DNA of 64,000 nt from Chimonanthus salicifolius (lineage: Eukaryota > Streptophyta > Magnoliopsida > Laurales > Calycanthaceae). The position numbers were made by a program, and so were the translations under genes. Positions 1 to 14,133 of this stretch are shown one piece after another (position 1 is the stretch's first letter; each line of letters starts with the position of its first letter). The DNA is taken from assembly GCA_013350335.1 (NCBI GenBank), contig CM023538.1, forward strand, positions 48,292,201 through 48,356,200, written 5' to 3'. The notes under the pieces are model-generated. The model was given only the letters and a program-made list of their open reading frames with translations. It did not search any database and was not told where the DNA came from.

Positions 1-527
1 AATCATAGACATGCAGTTGGGACAAGCGTATTTACCTCTGATGAGTGAGATCCGAACTGGAAGAGGGCGCTACGGGGGAGAGACTCTTGAGGTTGAGGTG
101 CAATGAGGTGATTGGACATCTCTTCTAACTCATGCAAGAGGGGAGAGAGGAGGGGATCAACGGACAAATGAGAAAATGGGATTCTCTCTGTCTAAGTCGG
201 GTTTTAAATACCGTTCTTCGTTTCGTGATATACGAGCTCCGACAATTAAGTATCGGAGTTCTGACAGAAATGTTGCTTTCGGATTTAAGTCCCGGTGGTC
301 TCCAATAGTCCTTTATCGGAGCTCCGGCAATGTTGGACTTCCGACACTTTTTACTTGGAAACTCCGGCCCTACCATTCTCTTTTTCTCACAATTTGACCT
401 GTAAAATCCTCCTGGGCCTCCCCGGTTGGTCAACCGAGTGCGACAACACACCCGCGCTCTTCGTTCACGCGTGCCAACACTCATATTTCTTGGAAATAAA
501 TTATTGCGTGAACATCGGGTCGTTACA
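1..527. mobile_element. Right end of an LTR-like element cut by the window edge
   Basis: The stretch ends in GGGTCGTTACA, the same terminal motif that closes the long noncoding LTRs at 21867-26394 and 37238-41041. The base composition changes to AT-rich spacer straight after it. The body has no convincing ORF and is unlike those two elements internally; it has several loosely repeated TATCGGAG-type boxes. The left end and its target duplication are outside the window, so family membership rests on the terminus alone. Confidence 0.4.
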
Positions 528-1603
<1,076 letters not shown>

Positions 1604-1613
1604 ACAAAATAAA

Positions 1614-1782
1614 GGATAGTGATTTTTGCACTACCATTTTTTCTCATAGTGCACTTTCCTTAAAAAAAAATTAATTTGCCGTACTTCTCTTTTCACTTTT
1701 CTTTTCCAAAAACAAGAGCAAAATTGAAATTTCCTTTTAAAGAGTGTACCATGAGATAAAATGGTGGTGCAAAAATCACTAC
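1614..1782. mobile_element. MITE, Mutator-like, about 169 bp
   Basis: The ends form a long imperfect terminal inverted repeat built on TAGTGATTTTTGCAC and extending about 45 bp inward. The element is flanked by a direct repeat ACAAAATAAA (1604-1613 and 1783-1792). A duplication of 9-10 bp with long TIRs points to the Mutator superfamily. There is no coding capacity. Confidence 0.75.
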
Positions 1783-1792
1783 ACAAAATAAA

Positions 1793-2237
1793 TGATGCAT
1801 CTTACTCAATTGTACCCCTCTATAAAATTTTCTTATATTGGTAAAAATTCAAGTAATGGATTTCTCCATTTGCTCTTAATTTCCTTCCAAATATAACCAC
1901 CTCCACGATTCCGAGGCCCTTTGAGCCCTGCCAAAGCAGGCCTAATTCTTTCACACACTGCAGAGATCTTAGAAAATGATTTTCTAATTTCTCCGCAGAT
2001 CAGAACATGTTTAGTAGAAAATTTCACAATGGTGCCCAATCCAAGATAGACCTCACACTAGTCACAAACTATGAGACTAATATTTTCTGAGCCACCAATG
2101 GCGCCAAGCAAAGGTACACTCTCTAAAGTATGTGACAATTTATGTAATGAGGTTAGCCATCTTCTTGTGGCTTTTGATTGTGGCGAGTCGGCTCGACCCA
2201 GCCCAAGAGGACTGCAGGTTGGAGCATCGTTGTTGCT
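1793..2237. other. Spacer; short unassigned minus-strand ORFs
   Basis: Two minus-strand ORFs of 68 and 72 codons lie head to tail here (2039-1833 and 2276-2058). I recognise no domain in them. They end just where homology to the 59-kb paralogous block begins, so they may be decayed coding sequence or chance. Confidence 0.3.
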
Positions 2238-2862
2238 AAGATGGATTTCCAGATCTTTACAACTTTTACATGACATTGTAAATCATTCATGCACCATCTA
2301 GCAATGTAGCCTCTTCATCAACCACTATATTCTATGGAAGCAGAAGAGAAAGTTGGAAACATATAATGTTTCCTTGAGAGATTTTAAAGAAATTAAGGAG
2401 ATGAATTCATCAAAAAAACAATTAATAGATAAATCATATTTAAATGTTTTAAGTTAGATGTTTACCCAACTTAAATGGAAGATTTTCTGATTACTTTGCT
2501 CAATACGCAAGATTTAAGACTAATTAAAAGAGAAAATTAAGAAATTCAAAATTGGTAAATGATAGTGAATATGAAGCGGTTTCATGGGATCCAAGTCACA
2601 AAATTAGGGAATTTGATGAAGGTAATGTAGGGTTTAAAGCCTACTTAATCATCATAATGAAAATAATAAAATTTTACATAAAATCCTCATATTTCAATCA
2701 AGGACTCTGAAAACGAAACTCCAAATATCTACTCTCATTCTCACTCGGAAAAGAGGATACGGTTCTAATTTTGACAGGTTACTTTCATGAAAGAAATTAG
2801 GAATCTAAAAATTCAATTCAAACGAGAAATTGAGAATCTGAATGTTAAGTTTTAATATATTT

Positions 2863-3203
2863 TGTGATATCCTGACCCATGAGCCAGAGGCCAGGCCCTA
2901 GATAGGCTGATCCAAGTGAAACTGGGCCCTGTTGGACGGGCCAGTAGAGGGGGTCAGTCGGATCCGACAGCCCAGCTGTGGGTGGGAGTTGTGGAAAGTC
3001 CCACATCGGAAGTTGAGGAGTTTGAGAGGGGGTTTATAAGTAGCCTTGCTCCCTCAAACCAGCAGGACGAGTTTTGAACCTGGACTTGGGCCGGGTCCGA
3101 TCCAAAACCGTGTGGGCTCGTGCGTGTGCACGTGTGGGCCCAAAGCGGACAATATCTTGTTGGGCCGAGCCCCAAGCCCTTTTTTATGGGCCGGGCTGTT
3201 ACA
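2863..3203 (+). mobile_element. Solo LTR, 341 bp
   Basis: It begins TGTGATATCCTGACCC and ends GGGCTGTTACA. Flanking pentamers are TATTT and CATTT, a target duplication with one mismatch. It contains the GTCCCACATCGG motif and a TATAAG-type box common in plant LTRs. The paralogous site near 59594 in the duplicated block reads straight through TATTTAATTAACTG with no insert, which independently fixes both ends. No internal retroelement sequence remains. Confidence 0.85.
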
Positions 3204-4434
3204 CATTTAATTGGCTAAATTAGATGCAATTAAATTTAAATATGCATGAATTCTTAGTCGACTCGAGTTTTGATTGAAAATTGAAGAATGTTCTAATGAA
3301 TCAATTTGGATGTGAAAATACAATTTAATTAAGTAATTGAAATGGATGCAAGATATGAAACTTAAATTCACCATATAATTACAACTCAACACTTAAATTC
3401 AATTTAAGTCAAACACATAAAACAAATCAAATTAAAAAAGAACCAATTACAAGATACACCAAACTGCTCAAATTTCTCTTTTTTATAAAGCTTGATCGAT
3501 TCTCAATTTATAGACCTTATTTGTCAAGAAAAACGAAAAAAAAATGAAAAAAAATAAAAGAAGTAAATCAATGTCTGTTGGGCCTGCAAGCCTGGCCGAA
3601 TTTGGTCGAACGAGTTCATGCCTTCCTTTTTAATTAGATAATTTAGAAAAGGAAGAAAAAAAACACAAGACCTCTGCTAGACCTCAATCCTCCTGATCGA
3701 TTGATCTGTGTTTCACAGTGGCATTTCTTCCAATCTATCGCATTCAAGTCCAAAAATAACCAACTAGTCGATTAGATGGGATAATACAGATTCTGCTTCG
3801 AGACCCTGTTAGATCTCAGTCCTCTTGATGGATTGATCTCTATTTTACAGTAGTTTTCCTCGTAACACTCGATTCCTTACTTTTAAAGCAGCCCGTGGTT
3901 GGTCCTTCCAAAGCTAGACTTTCCAACTTTGATTCCCAGGCCCACACAGTTCACTATTAGATTTTTTTAATTTTGGGTCGGATTTTTATTACAATTTCGC
4001 CATTTCATTTTGGGTTGAAATTTTGTATAATATAATAGATAATTATAGAGTAAGTTTCACATCTCTCTTATTCGAAACATGAACAAATTTATTTAATTAA
4101 ATATTTTTCTAAAAAAAATCATGTTTCAGTTTTTCCAATCATGGAAATCAACTAAAACCTAACCCTTTCATTATTCTAATTGAAAAAGGATTGGGTTTCA
4201 CTGATGTTGAAAAAAAGATCCAAATGGGGCTTATCGTAAGCAGGCCCACTGGCTAAATATGATCCATGCCCTAAATCCTTGGCAAATTCATACATCAAAC
4301 GTATCATGAAGTGTAACACAGACAGAGCTTGAAATTCAATAGATAAACATATCTATAAAATGTAGCACAAACTCCTTGGCAACATTGAAATAGATGGTAT
4401 ACACTCATAAAGTGCAATCAATTTTTAAAGTAGC

Positions 4435-5917
4435 GATCTACAACTGAAAACAATTTCAATCTCCAACTCTTGCAAATATAAAGAAAAGCAATGAAGCTCC
4501 AAAATCCTAATGCATAAGATATCGAAACACATGAGTAGAAAAATGGAGAATTGCTTGCTACCATTGGTTCATCATTTTCTTTACTATACTCAACTAAGGG
4601 TTTTGCTGGGGGACTGGGTGAACAATTTCTCTTGAGAGGTTGTCCACAGATATCTGGATTACTTTCATAGATGCTCTCGTTGAAGTTGAAAATTGTCCCT
4701 TGGAGGAATATGAAATCATTCCTGAAAGATTATTGAAAGCAACATTGAATGCAAAAATTGAATAGAGTTGAGTTAATTCCATCGGAATATGACCTGTCAA
4801 TTTGTTGTTGGAGAGATCCAAGCTTTCTATATTCTTCAAGTACTGAAAGGTTTTTGGAATATCACTAGTTAAGTGGTTGTGAGACAAGTTCAATGATTGT
4901 ATCTCCTTCAAATATCCAATCTCCAGAGGAATTTTACCCATCAACTTATTTGAGGAGAAATCAATTCTGATCATCAGAAGAAGTGGAGTGCCTTCATAAT
5001 TAGTTTTATTCCCTTAGTTGTAAAGGTGGTTCTTAAGTTGTAGTCAAAAGCATTATCAATTGAAGCACCAGTCGTATTGCGATTAACCCAAGCAGAGATA
5101 TTGTTGAAACAACGAGGAATGTCTCCAGAAAGATCATTATATGAAAAGTCCAGCAACCTAAGTCGTTGCATTTGACACAACTCAGCAGGAATATGCCCAT
5201 CAAACTTATTTCCACCCAGAAAAAGTGATGTTTCGAAAGCCTAGACAACCAACTTGGTAGAGTACCGGTTAAGAAATTCTCCCTTGTATCAAGCACCTAT
5301 AAAGTAGACATGTTTGCTAGTCCTTGAAAGATCTTGGTCTCAGTGAAGGCATTTTTGTCAAGTAACAAAACTTCCAACCTTGTCATATTGGAGAATGATG
5401 GTGTTGTATCAAAGTGTAAATGATTATTTGATAAGCTTATGTATTCCAAGCATACACCTTTCTCAAACAACTCCATTGGTAATTCTCCTGAAAGTTCATT
5501 GCTAGAAAGGTCCAACACTTTCAAATTTGATGCCTCATTGTTGTCAGACTGGAAAGTGGTTATTCCTTGTAATGCATTTCCAGACATGTTAAGATATGTT
5601 ATGTTGAATATTAGCCAAGTCGGAATGTAATTAGACATGTTAAGACTGGAAAGTGGTTATTTCTTGAGAAATTGAAATAATGAATATCAGATAGGTTGGC
5701 CAAAGTGGAAAAGTCCAACACCCCATCAAAGTTGTTGTATTCAAGATTAATATAAAACAAGTCAAGTTTCCAAGCCACAAAATGCTCCCATTTAAATTAT
5801 TGTGGGACAGGTCTAGGTCTTCAAGAGAGCGCATATTGGCAGTACATGGGGGAATTATGCCTTCAAGTGCATTGCTGCTAAGGTATAAGGAACGAAGTGC
5901 CCTCAATTCATATAATC
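4435..5917 (-). pseudogene. RLP terminal exon, decayed copy
   Basis: This is the paralogue of the intact exon at 61256-63084 and would encode the C-terminal LRRs, island region and membrane anchor of an LRR receptor-like protein. It starts after a good acceptor (TTTTGCAG at 5918-5925) with the phase-1 G-L-x-E-L-R-A-L-R start. It then breaks repeatedly: the LRR reading is split over frames at 5954-5640, 5638-5297, 5296-5033, 5180-4974 and 4974-4594. About 0.4 kb present in the paralogue (roughly 62400-62870) is missing and replaced by a short duplication around GACTGGAAAGTGG near 5540 and 5644. LRR consensus such as LNLSHN and ESLDLSNN is still readable near 4800-4900. The membrane and tail region (4435-4594) survives as DNA homology but out of frame. 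It cannot make a receptor; it is the likely 3' end of the exon series at 9740-49809. Confidence 0.9.
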
Positions 5918-6720
5918 CTGCAAAATAAATAAATTTCAATGGGCAATTATACAATTATATAAATAATTACTAGCAAAAGATTTGCATGTTTGCAGAAAAA
6001 CTATTAAAATGTTTACTGTGGGATTTTATATGTAAAATCAAAGTCCAAATTTTAAAATTCTTAATCGAGTATAAAGAATGGAAAACAATTATTTATAAGC
6101 TTGCCAAGAGACGAAAAAAAAATGAAATGAAAAACATCAATATGATAAGTTGAATCAAAGATGAAAATCAACATTTGTTTGTGTAAGATAAAGAAACATA
6201 AGGAGAGGTTAAAATGTGTTTGAAGTAAAGGTTAAATACAAATTATGCAATTGAAAATTGATCATGAAAGTGAAATAAATAAAGGAATATGATTGACAAA
6301 TATTTGAAAAACAAGAAAAGAAACCTAACAACTCGTATAGAAGTTTGGGTTTTCTTAGTTGAATTGACGTGTTCTAGCTAAGTAGATTATTTAGCAAAAT
6401 ATTTATTACAAAAGAATGTATAAGGAGTGGTGCAAGAGTCTTCGGCTTTTTTAAAAAAATATATATAAAGAATGAGAATATTTAAAACTGTTACAACTAT
6501 TAAGTCATTAAACTCATAAGATAAACCATTTAATTTTAGGCAAGCTTTTGACGAGAATCTAATACTACGGAAAACTAGTTTGGCTTATGACACAGAGATG
6601 GATGCTAGAAGTAGCCTTTCTTTAGAAAGATGAAAAATGTTCATTTTGTTCTTATTGATTTACGAAAACTTATTGAAGGTATCCGGACCAATAATTTTGC
6701 AAATACTGCATAAAAAATAA

Positions 6721-8224
6721 ATTCTAAAAAGGATATTTTGAGATATATAGAACATGTCAAAACGACATCTGCGAATTTTTACTATCAATATTAAGTGACT
6801 AGAAATTGAATTTTAGACATAAAATTCAACTGATAGTAGTTATTTAAGTATATCTTTATCTATATAGTCATAGTTTTAATTTTTTAAAATAAGTTTTTTT
6901 TTGAACAAATAGTCATGTTGAACAAATATTTGAAGTAGCGATTTTTGTTTTTTATTACTATTCCAAAAAATTGGTATAAATTATTTCCAAATTTGATAAT
7001 GACTAAACTTAAATAAAATATCTAAAAAATACAATTTTTGACGTTCATGTTCAACCTTTGACACCCAAATAAAAACTAAAGTATTTCAGAGTAAACATAT
7101 AAATATAGACCATGTCCAATTTAGATTGGACCAACTCGAACAATAACATAAAAAAGTTAGAAAGCAAATATACAATTTTAGTCCATTGTTTTTTAAATTC
7201 AGCTGTAATATTTAAATAGAAACTAAAAAATACTGAATAAAATCCAAATTCAAGCCACGTTCACCGAAATTAAAATTTGATAAGTTTGTGATTAGTAAAA
7301 AGTATGTACAAATTTCTCTATTATTAAGAAAGACAAGTTATAGAAAACATGAAAACAAAATCATAAAAAAAACACTTCAAAGTAATAGTGTCATTTTTAT
7401 TAAGTTCATGTTCTCTTAGAGAACATAACAAATCTTCAAGACATGTGAAAGTCTTCCTATCTACACACTAGATAACTCCACAGAGATTGTCCCTTTGGGG
7501 TGTAGTGAGAATTCAAATGAGAACTCTTGCTTCCTTACGCAAATTCTTGATCATCATTCTAACCCCTTTAGGTCAAGTAACAGTGTCACTTGCCTGGGGA
7601 CGAAAGAAAGAGAATACTAGAGAAGAGAGAGAGAGAGAGAGAGGAACAAAGAGGCGTGAGTGAGATGTGGGGCAGACAAAAAATGGAGGGAGGGTGCAAG
7701 TAGGAGAGAAGACCAAATTTGCACTTCTCAAGCGTCCAAGCTGGTGGTTTCTCGCATTATCAGAGTTTTTTCTTTTTTCCTTTTTCTTTAAACAAACAAC
7801 CCAAATTGAAAGCGGTTGATTTTGTTTATTTGAAATATTTGATCTTGTAAAATATTATAAGACCCGTCACTGTCAAGGTACTTTTATTACTTTTAGGTTG
7901 TGACTTTACAATCTTTTACAATTTAACCTAATATTAACCTTTTTCTTTTCTAATTTATCTATTTTTTTGTGAAACTTCCATATTATCATATATTACTTAA
8001 CATGGGAATGGTAGAAAAGACATCTGAATACAAAATCAATCCCCAGAATATCTTTTTTTCTAGTTTTAGACATTTTGTTCATACTTTTCTTATTCTCTGT
8101 GTTTTTATGAAAATTTTGAGTTAAATCTATTTATATCATTAATTTCAATACTAAATTATATTTTTATTACAGCCATTTTATACAAATTGTTAAAACTATA
8201 TAAATTATCAAAATGGAGGATAAA
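6721..8224. other. AT-rich spacer
   Basis: No ORF or RNA gene is recognisable. A short (GA)n run at about 7621-7643 is the only simple repeat. It corresponds to intron or intergenic DNA of the RLP locus beyond the part covered by the 59-64 kb paralogue. Confidence 0.55.
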
Positions 8225-9739
8225 TAGATGAATATTATGTATTTGACAGACGCTAAAGGTAAAGATTTCCATATATGAAAAATGATCAGTCTCACATGTA
8301 ATAAAGTGCTCTTATGATGAGAGCTTTATATGAAGCCTACATATGATCATAGGGTTGATGGGTATAAATGGTCTATCTCTATATATTGTACTAGTCACGT
8401 CTGGAGTCATTTAATCGAACCAATATTTTATAAATCCCACATGCACACATGGATCTTTCAAACCCATCTAACCTTATCATCATAGGTAGACTCTATATAA
8501 ATCTCTTACCAAAAAAACACTTTATGTTATGCAATTGATCATTTCCATCTACATATCTTTTGTAAGAAAAAATATTTATTTTAGTGTGCCCATGTATAAA
8601 CCTGTAATGGATAGGATAGATCATTTCAGTCACATATTCAGTATAGAAGTTTCTATTTGATGAATGAAGCATCAATATAAAATACAATTGCTTAAGTCAT
8701 TACTATATTTGCAAAAGTTAATTTATTTTCCTGTTTTATGAGATTGCTTTTATATGTACTAGCAAGGCAAAGTTGTTAATGTACGTTTACACCTTTCATT
8801 ATAAATGAGAAATGTTGAGATTAGTTAGTTTAGAATTGTTCTCTCTCGTCTGTTAAATTTACAACTCTATGGACTTGGCGTAGTTTTTTCTTTCTTAACA
8901 GGCCAATTAATTGTAGTTTACAACATTAATATGGGAGTAGAAAAAGGAGTATTTCTTCGTACATAAAACATCTTCCAATATAAATAAAGAAAGACGGAGA
9001 GTATGATTGAATAAACAAATCTATTGGATTTGAAAGGATTATATATTAAATTTGAAACTTCACTATAGTGTTATCAAAATAAAAAAACCCATAGGAGATG
9101 CGTGTCTGCGTGTCGCATCAAAAAGTTTATGAACTCCTAAACAATATATCTCGTCACTAATGAAGAGATGGAAGATCATTTTATCCTATCCCATTTACTT
9201 TATGAAGTCTAATTTTCACTCCTTCAAAATTGGTTTTTTTTGTTTTAATTATCCATTTGTTTAAAAAATGAATGAAATACAAATGGATCCTATGTTTGGG
9301 TTGCATATTGTTTATATATGAGGCTAATTAAAAGAAACCGTTCCATAATATACAACTCAAACTCTTGAAGATCCAAGTGATGAGCTGTTATTTTTTCAAG
9401 CAAGATGAAATAAATGAAGTAGTTGATGATCAAAATTTGACCAAAAAAAAAAAAATCAACTCGTGGGGGTTGTACACTGGGTATTCCGTTGTTTCTCACA
9501 TGTAAATTCAAAAAAAAAAACACTTTTTAGAATGGGTTCTAAGGTTACTATCAAAACAAATGATGGTAAGTCCTTGATATATGTTTTAAATAAAGAATCT
9601 CAATTTCTACTCCTTTTTTTTTCTTTTGGATAGATAGATTTTTCACATCCAAAACATAGTTTTGAATAATTTTAAAAATCTGTATAGACATTTACAAATG
9701 AGAATTTATAATGTATATGGGTCTGAATATGACAAATAC

Positions 9740-9892
9740 CTGACGTGGAGAAAAAATTGCCTCTTATACCATTCCCTGCAATATCTAAACTTTGTAACTT
9801 CGTCAGGTTTGCTAGACACAAGGGGATGTTGGGATCATCCAACCTATTGCCACTCAGATCTAAATATTGGAGAGATGTTAATTCGCATATGC
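9740..9892 (-). pseudogene. Internal LRR exon of an RLP gene
   Basis: A 153-bp exon is bounded by a good acceptor (CTTTTACAG just above 9892) and donor (GTATTTG just below 9740), both in phase 1. It encodes about two plant extracellular LRRs, reading CELTSLQYLDLSGN and then LANLTKLQSLDIAGN, and ends in the T-S-G split codon seen in the sibling exons. In RLPs with this architecture the LRR solenoid is built from such short symmetric exons. The exon itself is open, but it belongs to a gene whose first and last exons are broken, so I call it part of a pseudogene. The exon at 31764-31894 is a damaged duplicate, and 17268-17420 is the same length. Confidence 0.75.
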
Positions 9893-10190
9893 CTGTAAAA
9901 GAGAGAGAAAACACTTCATCATTATCATTATCCCATTTTTTTCTATTTTTATATTTAAATGTCAAATTCAAAAATGTCGTTAGATGCTAAATACTCTAAA
10001 TGAATTCAATGTACTTTCTTATAACTTTGTTGTGACAACTTTCTATCATCGCACATATTTTTACAAGTATTTGTATTGAAACACTCTTTTTTCCAATCCG
10101 AGTCATTAATTTGTATTTTTCATTTGTATGCAAAAGGAAAAAAAAATGTCTCTTTAAAAATATATCTGAGTGACAGCCTTCTAAAAATAA

Positions 10191-10394
10191 TACCCCCTCT
10201 GTCTCAATTTAGTTATCTCATATGAATTTTGGAATTGTCCCAAATAGTTGTCTCATTTATATTAGAGTAACATAAAGTGTGTTGAAATAGATGAGAATCA
10301 CCTCTCAACTACATGGTGGTTTAAAGTTAAATTCAAGTTCTTTAAAAATTACACATGTTTAAAATGAGACAACTAAAATGAGACGAAGGGAGTA
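10191..10394. mobile_element. Stowaway MITE
   Basis: Ends carry the Stowaway TIR, TACTCCCTTCGTCTC on the right (inverted) and TACCCCCTCTGTCTC on the left, with TA dinucleotides at both borders as expected for Tc1/mariner targets. About 204 bp, noncoding. The left half recurs at 32191-32296 in the duplicated block. Confidence 0.85.
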
Positions 10395-11826
10395 GACAAA
10401 ATCAAAAGAACTCATCTCTGTGTGGCCTGATATCTTTCTAAATGTCTTCTCATGTGTCAGTGTAAGTTCTATAATTTATATCATTTGAATAATATTTATT
10501 AAATTATTTAAATATAAAAACATAACAAATTTTCTTATATAAGGTTAAAAAACGGATTGTTGAATCAGAAAAAGAAATTTTTAACATAAAAAGACTTTGA
10601 AATCTATTATCAATCTCAGCTATTCATTTTGCTGTCTTATATCAAATGACTAAAATATCTTTTATCTAAATTGTAAAATTAGTTTCGTTCCAAAAGTTCT
10701 CTTATCCTTGTCATTAACCGTATACTCTCCTCTCTAGAATCTTATATCACCAACTGTCCTTTAATATTTAAAGAATCATAATAATAAATATTTTTAACAT
10801 GGTAATTTACTATCAGAAATTATGAAACATTGACAAGCCCACACAATTGCATTAAATGTATAAAAAAAGATGAGAAAATTTTACTCCTATAGAGTTATTT
10901 TATCTCCATGGAAAGGGTCAGAAAAAAAAACATACCTTATTTAATACAAATTTTTATTATCAAAATCGCATAGTTAGCCTGAGTAGATGCATATGAAACA
11001 TCCCCCACCTCTTATCTTAGCTCATTTATTCTTGATAATTGTTTAAAAAATATCTCTTACTAAAGAATTTGATTATTACAACTCTTTAATCAATAGCAGA
11101 TATTTTAGACCTTTAATATGTTAGAAATAATTATTTGCAATTGAATAAGAAAGATATGAGTACCTTTTCTCAATTATTGAAACTATAGGGATGGCTTTTG
11201 CAGTTAAGGCAAAAGATAAGGAGATATTTACATATTAGCCAAAGTGATATTATAACTAACATTCAAATATCTATCATGCCCTAGATATTCAAATTGTGCA
11301 TCCTTTTATATGAAGAATTTCGAAAATAAAACAAAGAAGGATAATTAATAATTTATTGAAGTAATTGCGGTTCAAAAGGATATAAAAAGGTTTAATTTTT
11401 AATAAAATGGTGTTTATTGAGTAGGACATGTTTATAAATATTATAATACATATTATTTAAGACTTTTTTGTAGATACTAAATTTTATAATTTTAAACATT
11501 TGTTGATATATATATTTATTTGTGCATTCTTATACTCATGTGGCAATGTTTCCCATTGATAGAGCTATTTTTGCTATCATATTATTTGAGATTGTAGTAT
11601 TTTTGAGATATTATATTTTAAAGTTATAAATATATAAGAACTGGATTTTAAAAAGGTTCAAAAAGTACACAAAGTTTCTGAATATGGGCATCCATGCATA
11701 ATTTAATGAACAAAGTAAACCAATGCCGATTAGAGAAACATTAGAAATAATAATTCTAGCCAGTGGGATCCTTTTTTGAACGATGAGAAATAGACTTCAC
11801 AAGAAAAGAATAGATTTGGTTAATGT
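10395..11826. other. AT-rich intronic or intergenic DNA
   Basis: No gene, RNA or clear repeat recognised. This stretch is absent from the paralogous unit at 31.5-33.6 kb because that unit carries a deletion. Confidence 0.5.
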
Positions 11827-12238
11827 CAGGGGTAGAAAAATCGTTTTTTAATGATATGGTCATATCGGCCGATATCTCAGATACCGTATATTGGTTGATG
11901 TCATTCTCTCTCTTACTTCTTTTTTTAAAGAATATCAATTGTTTTTTTTTATTAAATTTTTTTAATTTAAAAAATTGAAAATTTTAGAATCCAGCCTTGT
12001 GGTTTTTTTAGAAAATTAAAAAAAATCTCGGCCGATATTTTAAATATCGTCAATATCGTGGCTTATATTAACCCGATATAGGGGCAATGTCCGAAATCGA
12101 TTTTTTTTTTAAAAAAAGAAGGGTGATATCTAAGATATCAGCAGATATTTGACCGATATATCGGTCATATCTGCCAATAACATCAATATACAACCGATAT
12201 CTTTCGTGTCAGCCGATACATAACGAGTTTAAAATAAA
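11827..12238. mobile_element. hAT-type nonautonomous element, right end degraded
   Basis: The left end reads CAGGGGTAGAAAAATCG, matching the termini of the hAT elements at 15950 and 19097. The body is filled with the same palindromic boxes (ATCGGCCGATAT and relatives). GTTAATGT precedes the left end and TAATGT recurs at 12241-12246, giving a partial 8-bp target duplication. The right terminus has lost its CCCCTG. Confidence 0.6.
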
Positions 12239-12246
12239 AGTAATGT

Positions 12247-13856
12247 TTTGAAGGGAAGAAGACATCCTTTGAATTTAGATAGATTGAGAGAGGAAAGAAA
12301 TATCCTTCAATTCTATTATAATTCCAGGACATATAAAATTAAATTTATGACATTTTAAGTGTGTAAGGGGGTCTACGGCTCCTTCATAAACATGATAATT
12401 TTAAGTTAATATTCTCACCAGTTATAATGCGGTTCTTTTTTATTTTGTAAGCAATTTATTATAGTTTTCAACCTTAAGTTAGAACAACTCAATATCAATA
12501 TCTGTCGATTTAAGTTACACAACTTCAAAATTTTGGGCTTCATTTAGGTTACACTACTCCATGGAGTAATTTAAAAAATAAAATTAATTTTAGACCATCC
12601 AAATAAAAAAATAAAATTTCAAATTGCTTCTCCAATATGTAAACTCAACCGATTTTCTCCAATCTCTTAACTTTAACAATTATCTTAATATAAATTCTCC
12701 CTTTTGCCTCATCTGCAATGCTTCTAAAATATGAAAATTTCTTTCCATTTTCCAGTCATTGACTCCAAAATATTCTCTCTTTCCACAAATGTTTTCATTT
12801 GTTATTTATATTTGGATTTGTTCCTCTTTTTTATTCCCCAAAAAGATTTTTTTTTATGAGGATATAATTGATGCAAATATGCTTGAAAAATAAATGGCCG
12901 ATCTTAGCATAGTTCTTATTTTATGCTTATTCCATGCCTCGATTTCAAATTGGGGAATATTTTAGGTTGATGATGTATCAAAATTCAATTGGTGAAATAA
13001 AGTTGTCTCTAACATACCAAGTATATATTCATTGTCAAATTTTTGGTATCAAACAATATTGGATTTGTATAAAATTTGAATCACCGAAAAACTTATTTAA
13101 TAATTTTTCCAATGAACTAAAATTTGTAAGATTCTGACATATGTAGAAAAAGTTATAATCAATTTTGTGAAATGGTATCATAAAATGGCAAGAGGCATAG
13201 GAGTCTATGGCACAATGTGGTGTTACCATGATGCTTGATTGACCTATCAATGTAGGTGGCGATTTTAATAAAAACTTTCCCCCAAATACTATATGTAAAT
13301 ATCTTCAGGTCAGAGTTAAAAATTTGGGTTGAGTGATATCTTTCTCTCTCTCCTTTTTTTTCTGAATAAAAAAATAAACAATTCAAAAATGTAATTGGTT
13401 TTTTTTGTTTTTGAAAATTAAAAAATCAAAATATCCGCCGATATTTTAATTTTGCAATTATTTTTTATTGAATTAGATTTACTTTTTAATTTAATTTTAG
13501 TTTCAATAGAAATTTTGAATTTCAGGTTTTGAGCATTTGATCTTTTTCAAAGTGAGACTTGTGGAAGATTGTAAAATTTAACCATAGCCCTTCATCATTT
13601 TGCCATTTTAAAAATATTATAACTCATCATAATCTTTTATGATAATTCCATTGCAATTACCCAGTATCTCCATGCAAGGTAAATTCATATGTTAAACGTT
13701 TAAATATTTCTGTAAGTGTCATTTAATCTTTTGATTAAATTTTTGTTATTATTCTTCAATCTTGAACCCTTTCCACATTGAGACTTTAGTAAACTTAAGT
13801 GGGTTCTTAGTAACTCAGTTTGTAGCTCCTATTGCCGAGCTTCTTTCCCCGGTTGA
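12247..13856. other. AT-rich spacer
   Basis: No recognisable gene. A short piece near 13385-13450 (AAATATCCGCCGATATTTT) may be a scrap of the CCGATA-rich hAT family. From 13567 on it is homologous to 32297 onward. Confidence 0.45.
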
Positions 13857-14133
13857 GGTTGTGTTTGGATGAGGGGTGCAAGGGGAATGAGGTGTTACCC
13901 CTCATTGCCCTTGTTTGGTAGCTAAAGGGTAAGAGTAAAAAATATCAATTTTACCCTTATTTATCCTTCCACTCTCACTTTTGAAAACCCTTTTAAATAA
14001 TTGGTTCTCCACCCTTGGTTATTCACCCCTGCAAAATTTACCCCTCTTCGAAATGCAGCCTCTTGCCAATTTTGCCCTAGTCAAGAGTAACCTCGAGTAA
14101 CCCCTACAATTTACTTCTCGTCCAAACGAAGCC
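13857..14133. mobile_element. Tourist-like (PIF/Harbinger) MITE, copy 1
   Basis: The TIRs are GGTTGTGTTTGGATGAG and, inverted on the right, GGCTTCGTTTGGACGAG. The bordering trinucleotides TGA and TAA fit a mutated TWA target. The interior has inverted runs of TTACCCCT and GGGGTAA. A copy sits at the homologous position in the paralogous unit (32577-32866), so this insertion predates the duplication. Confidence 0.75.

Larger units (their letters stand above)
2238..6720. repeat. Segmental duplication, left copy
   Basis: Colinear similarity to 59025-64000 starts at a shared stretch near 2238 (GATTTCCAG, then CATTCATGCACCATC). It continues through the downstream flank, the RLP terminal exon, the preceding intron and beyond. 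The left copy carries an extra 341-bp solo LTR at 2863-3203 and has lost parts of the exon. Both copies have the gene on the minus strand. Confidence 0.85.

Noticed and set aside
13385..13450. CCGCCGATATTTT patch as a further hAT element
   Set aside because: Only one palindromic box and no termini; too short to call.
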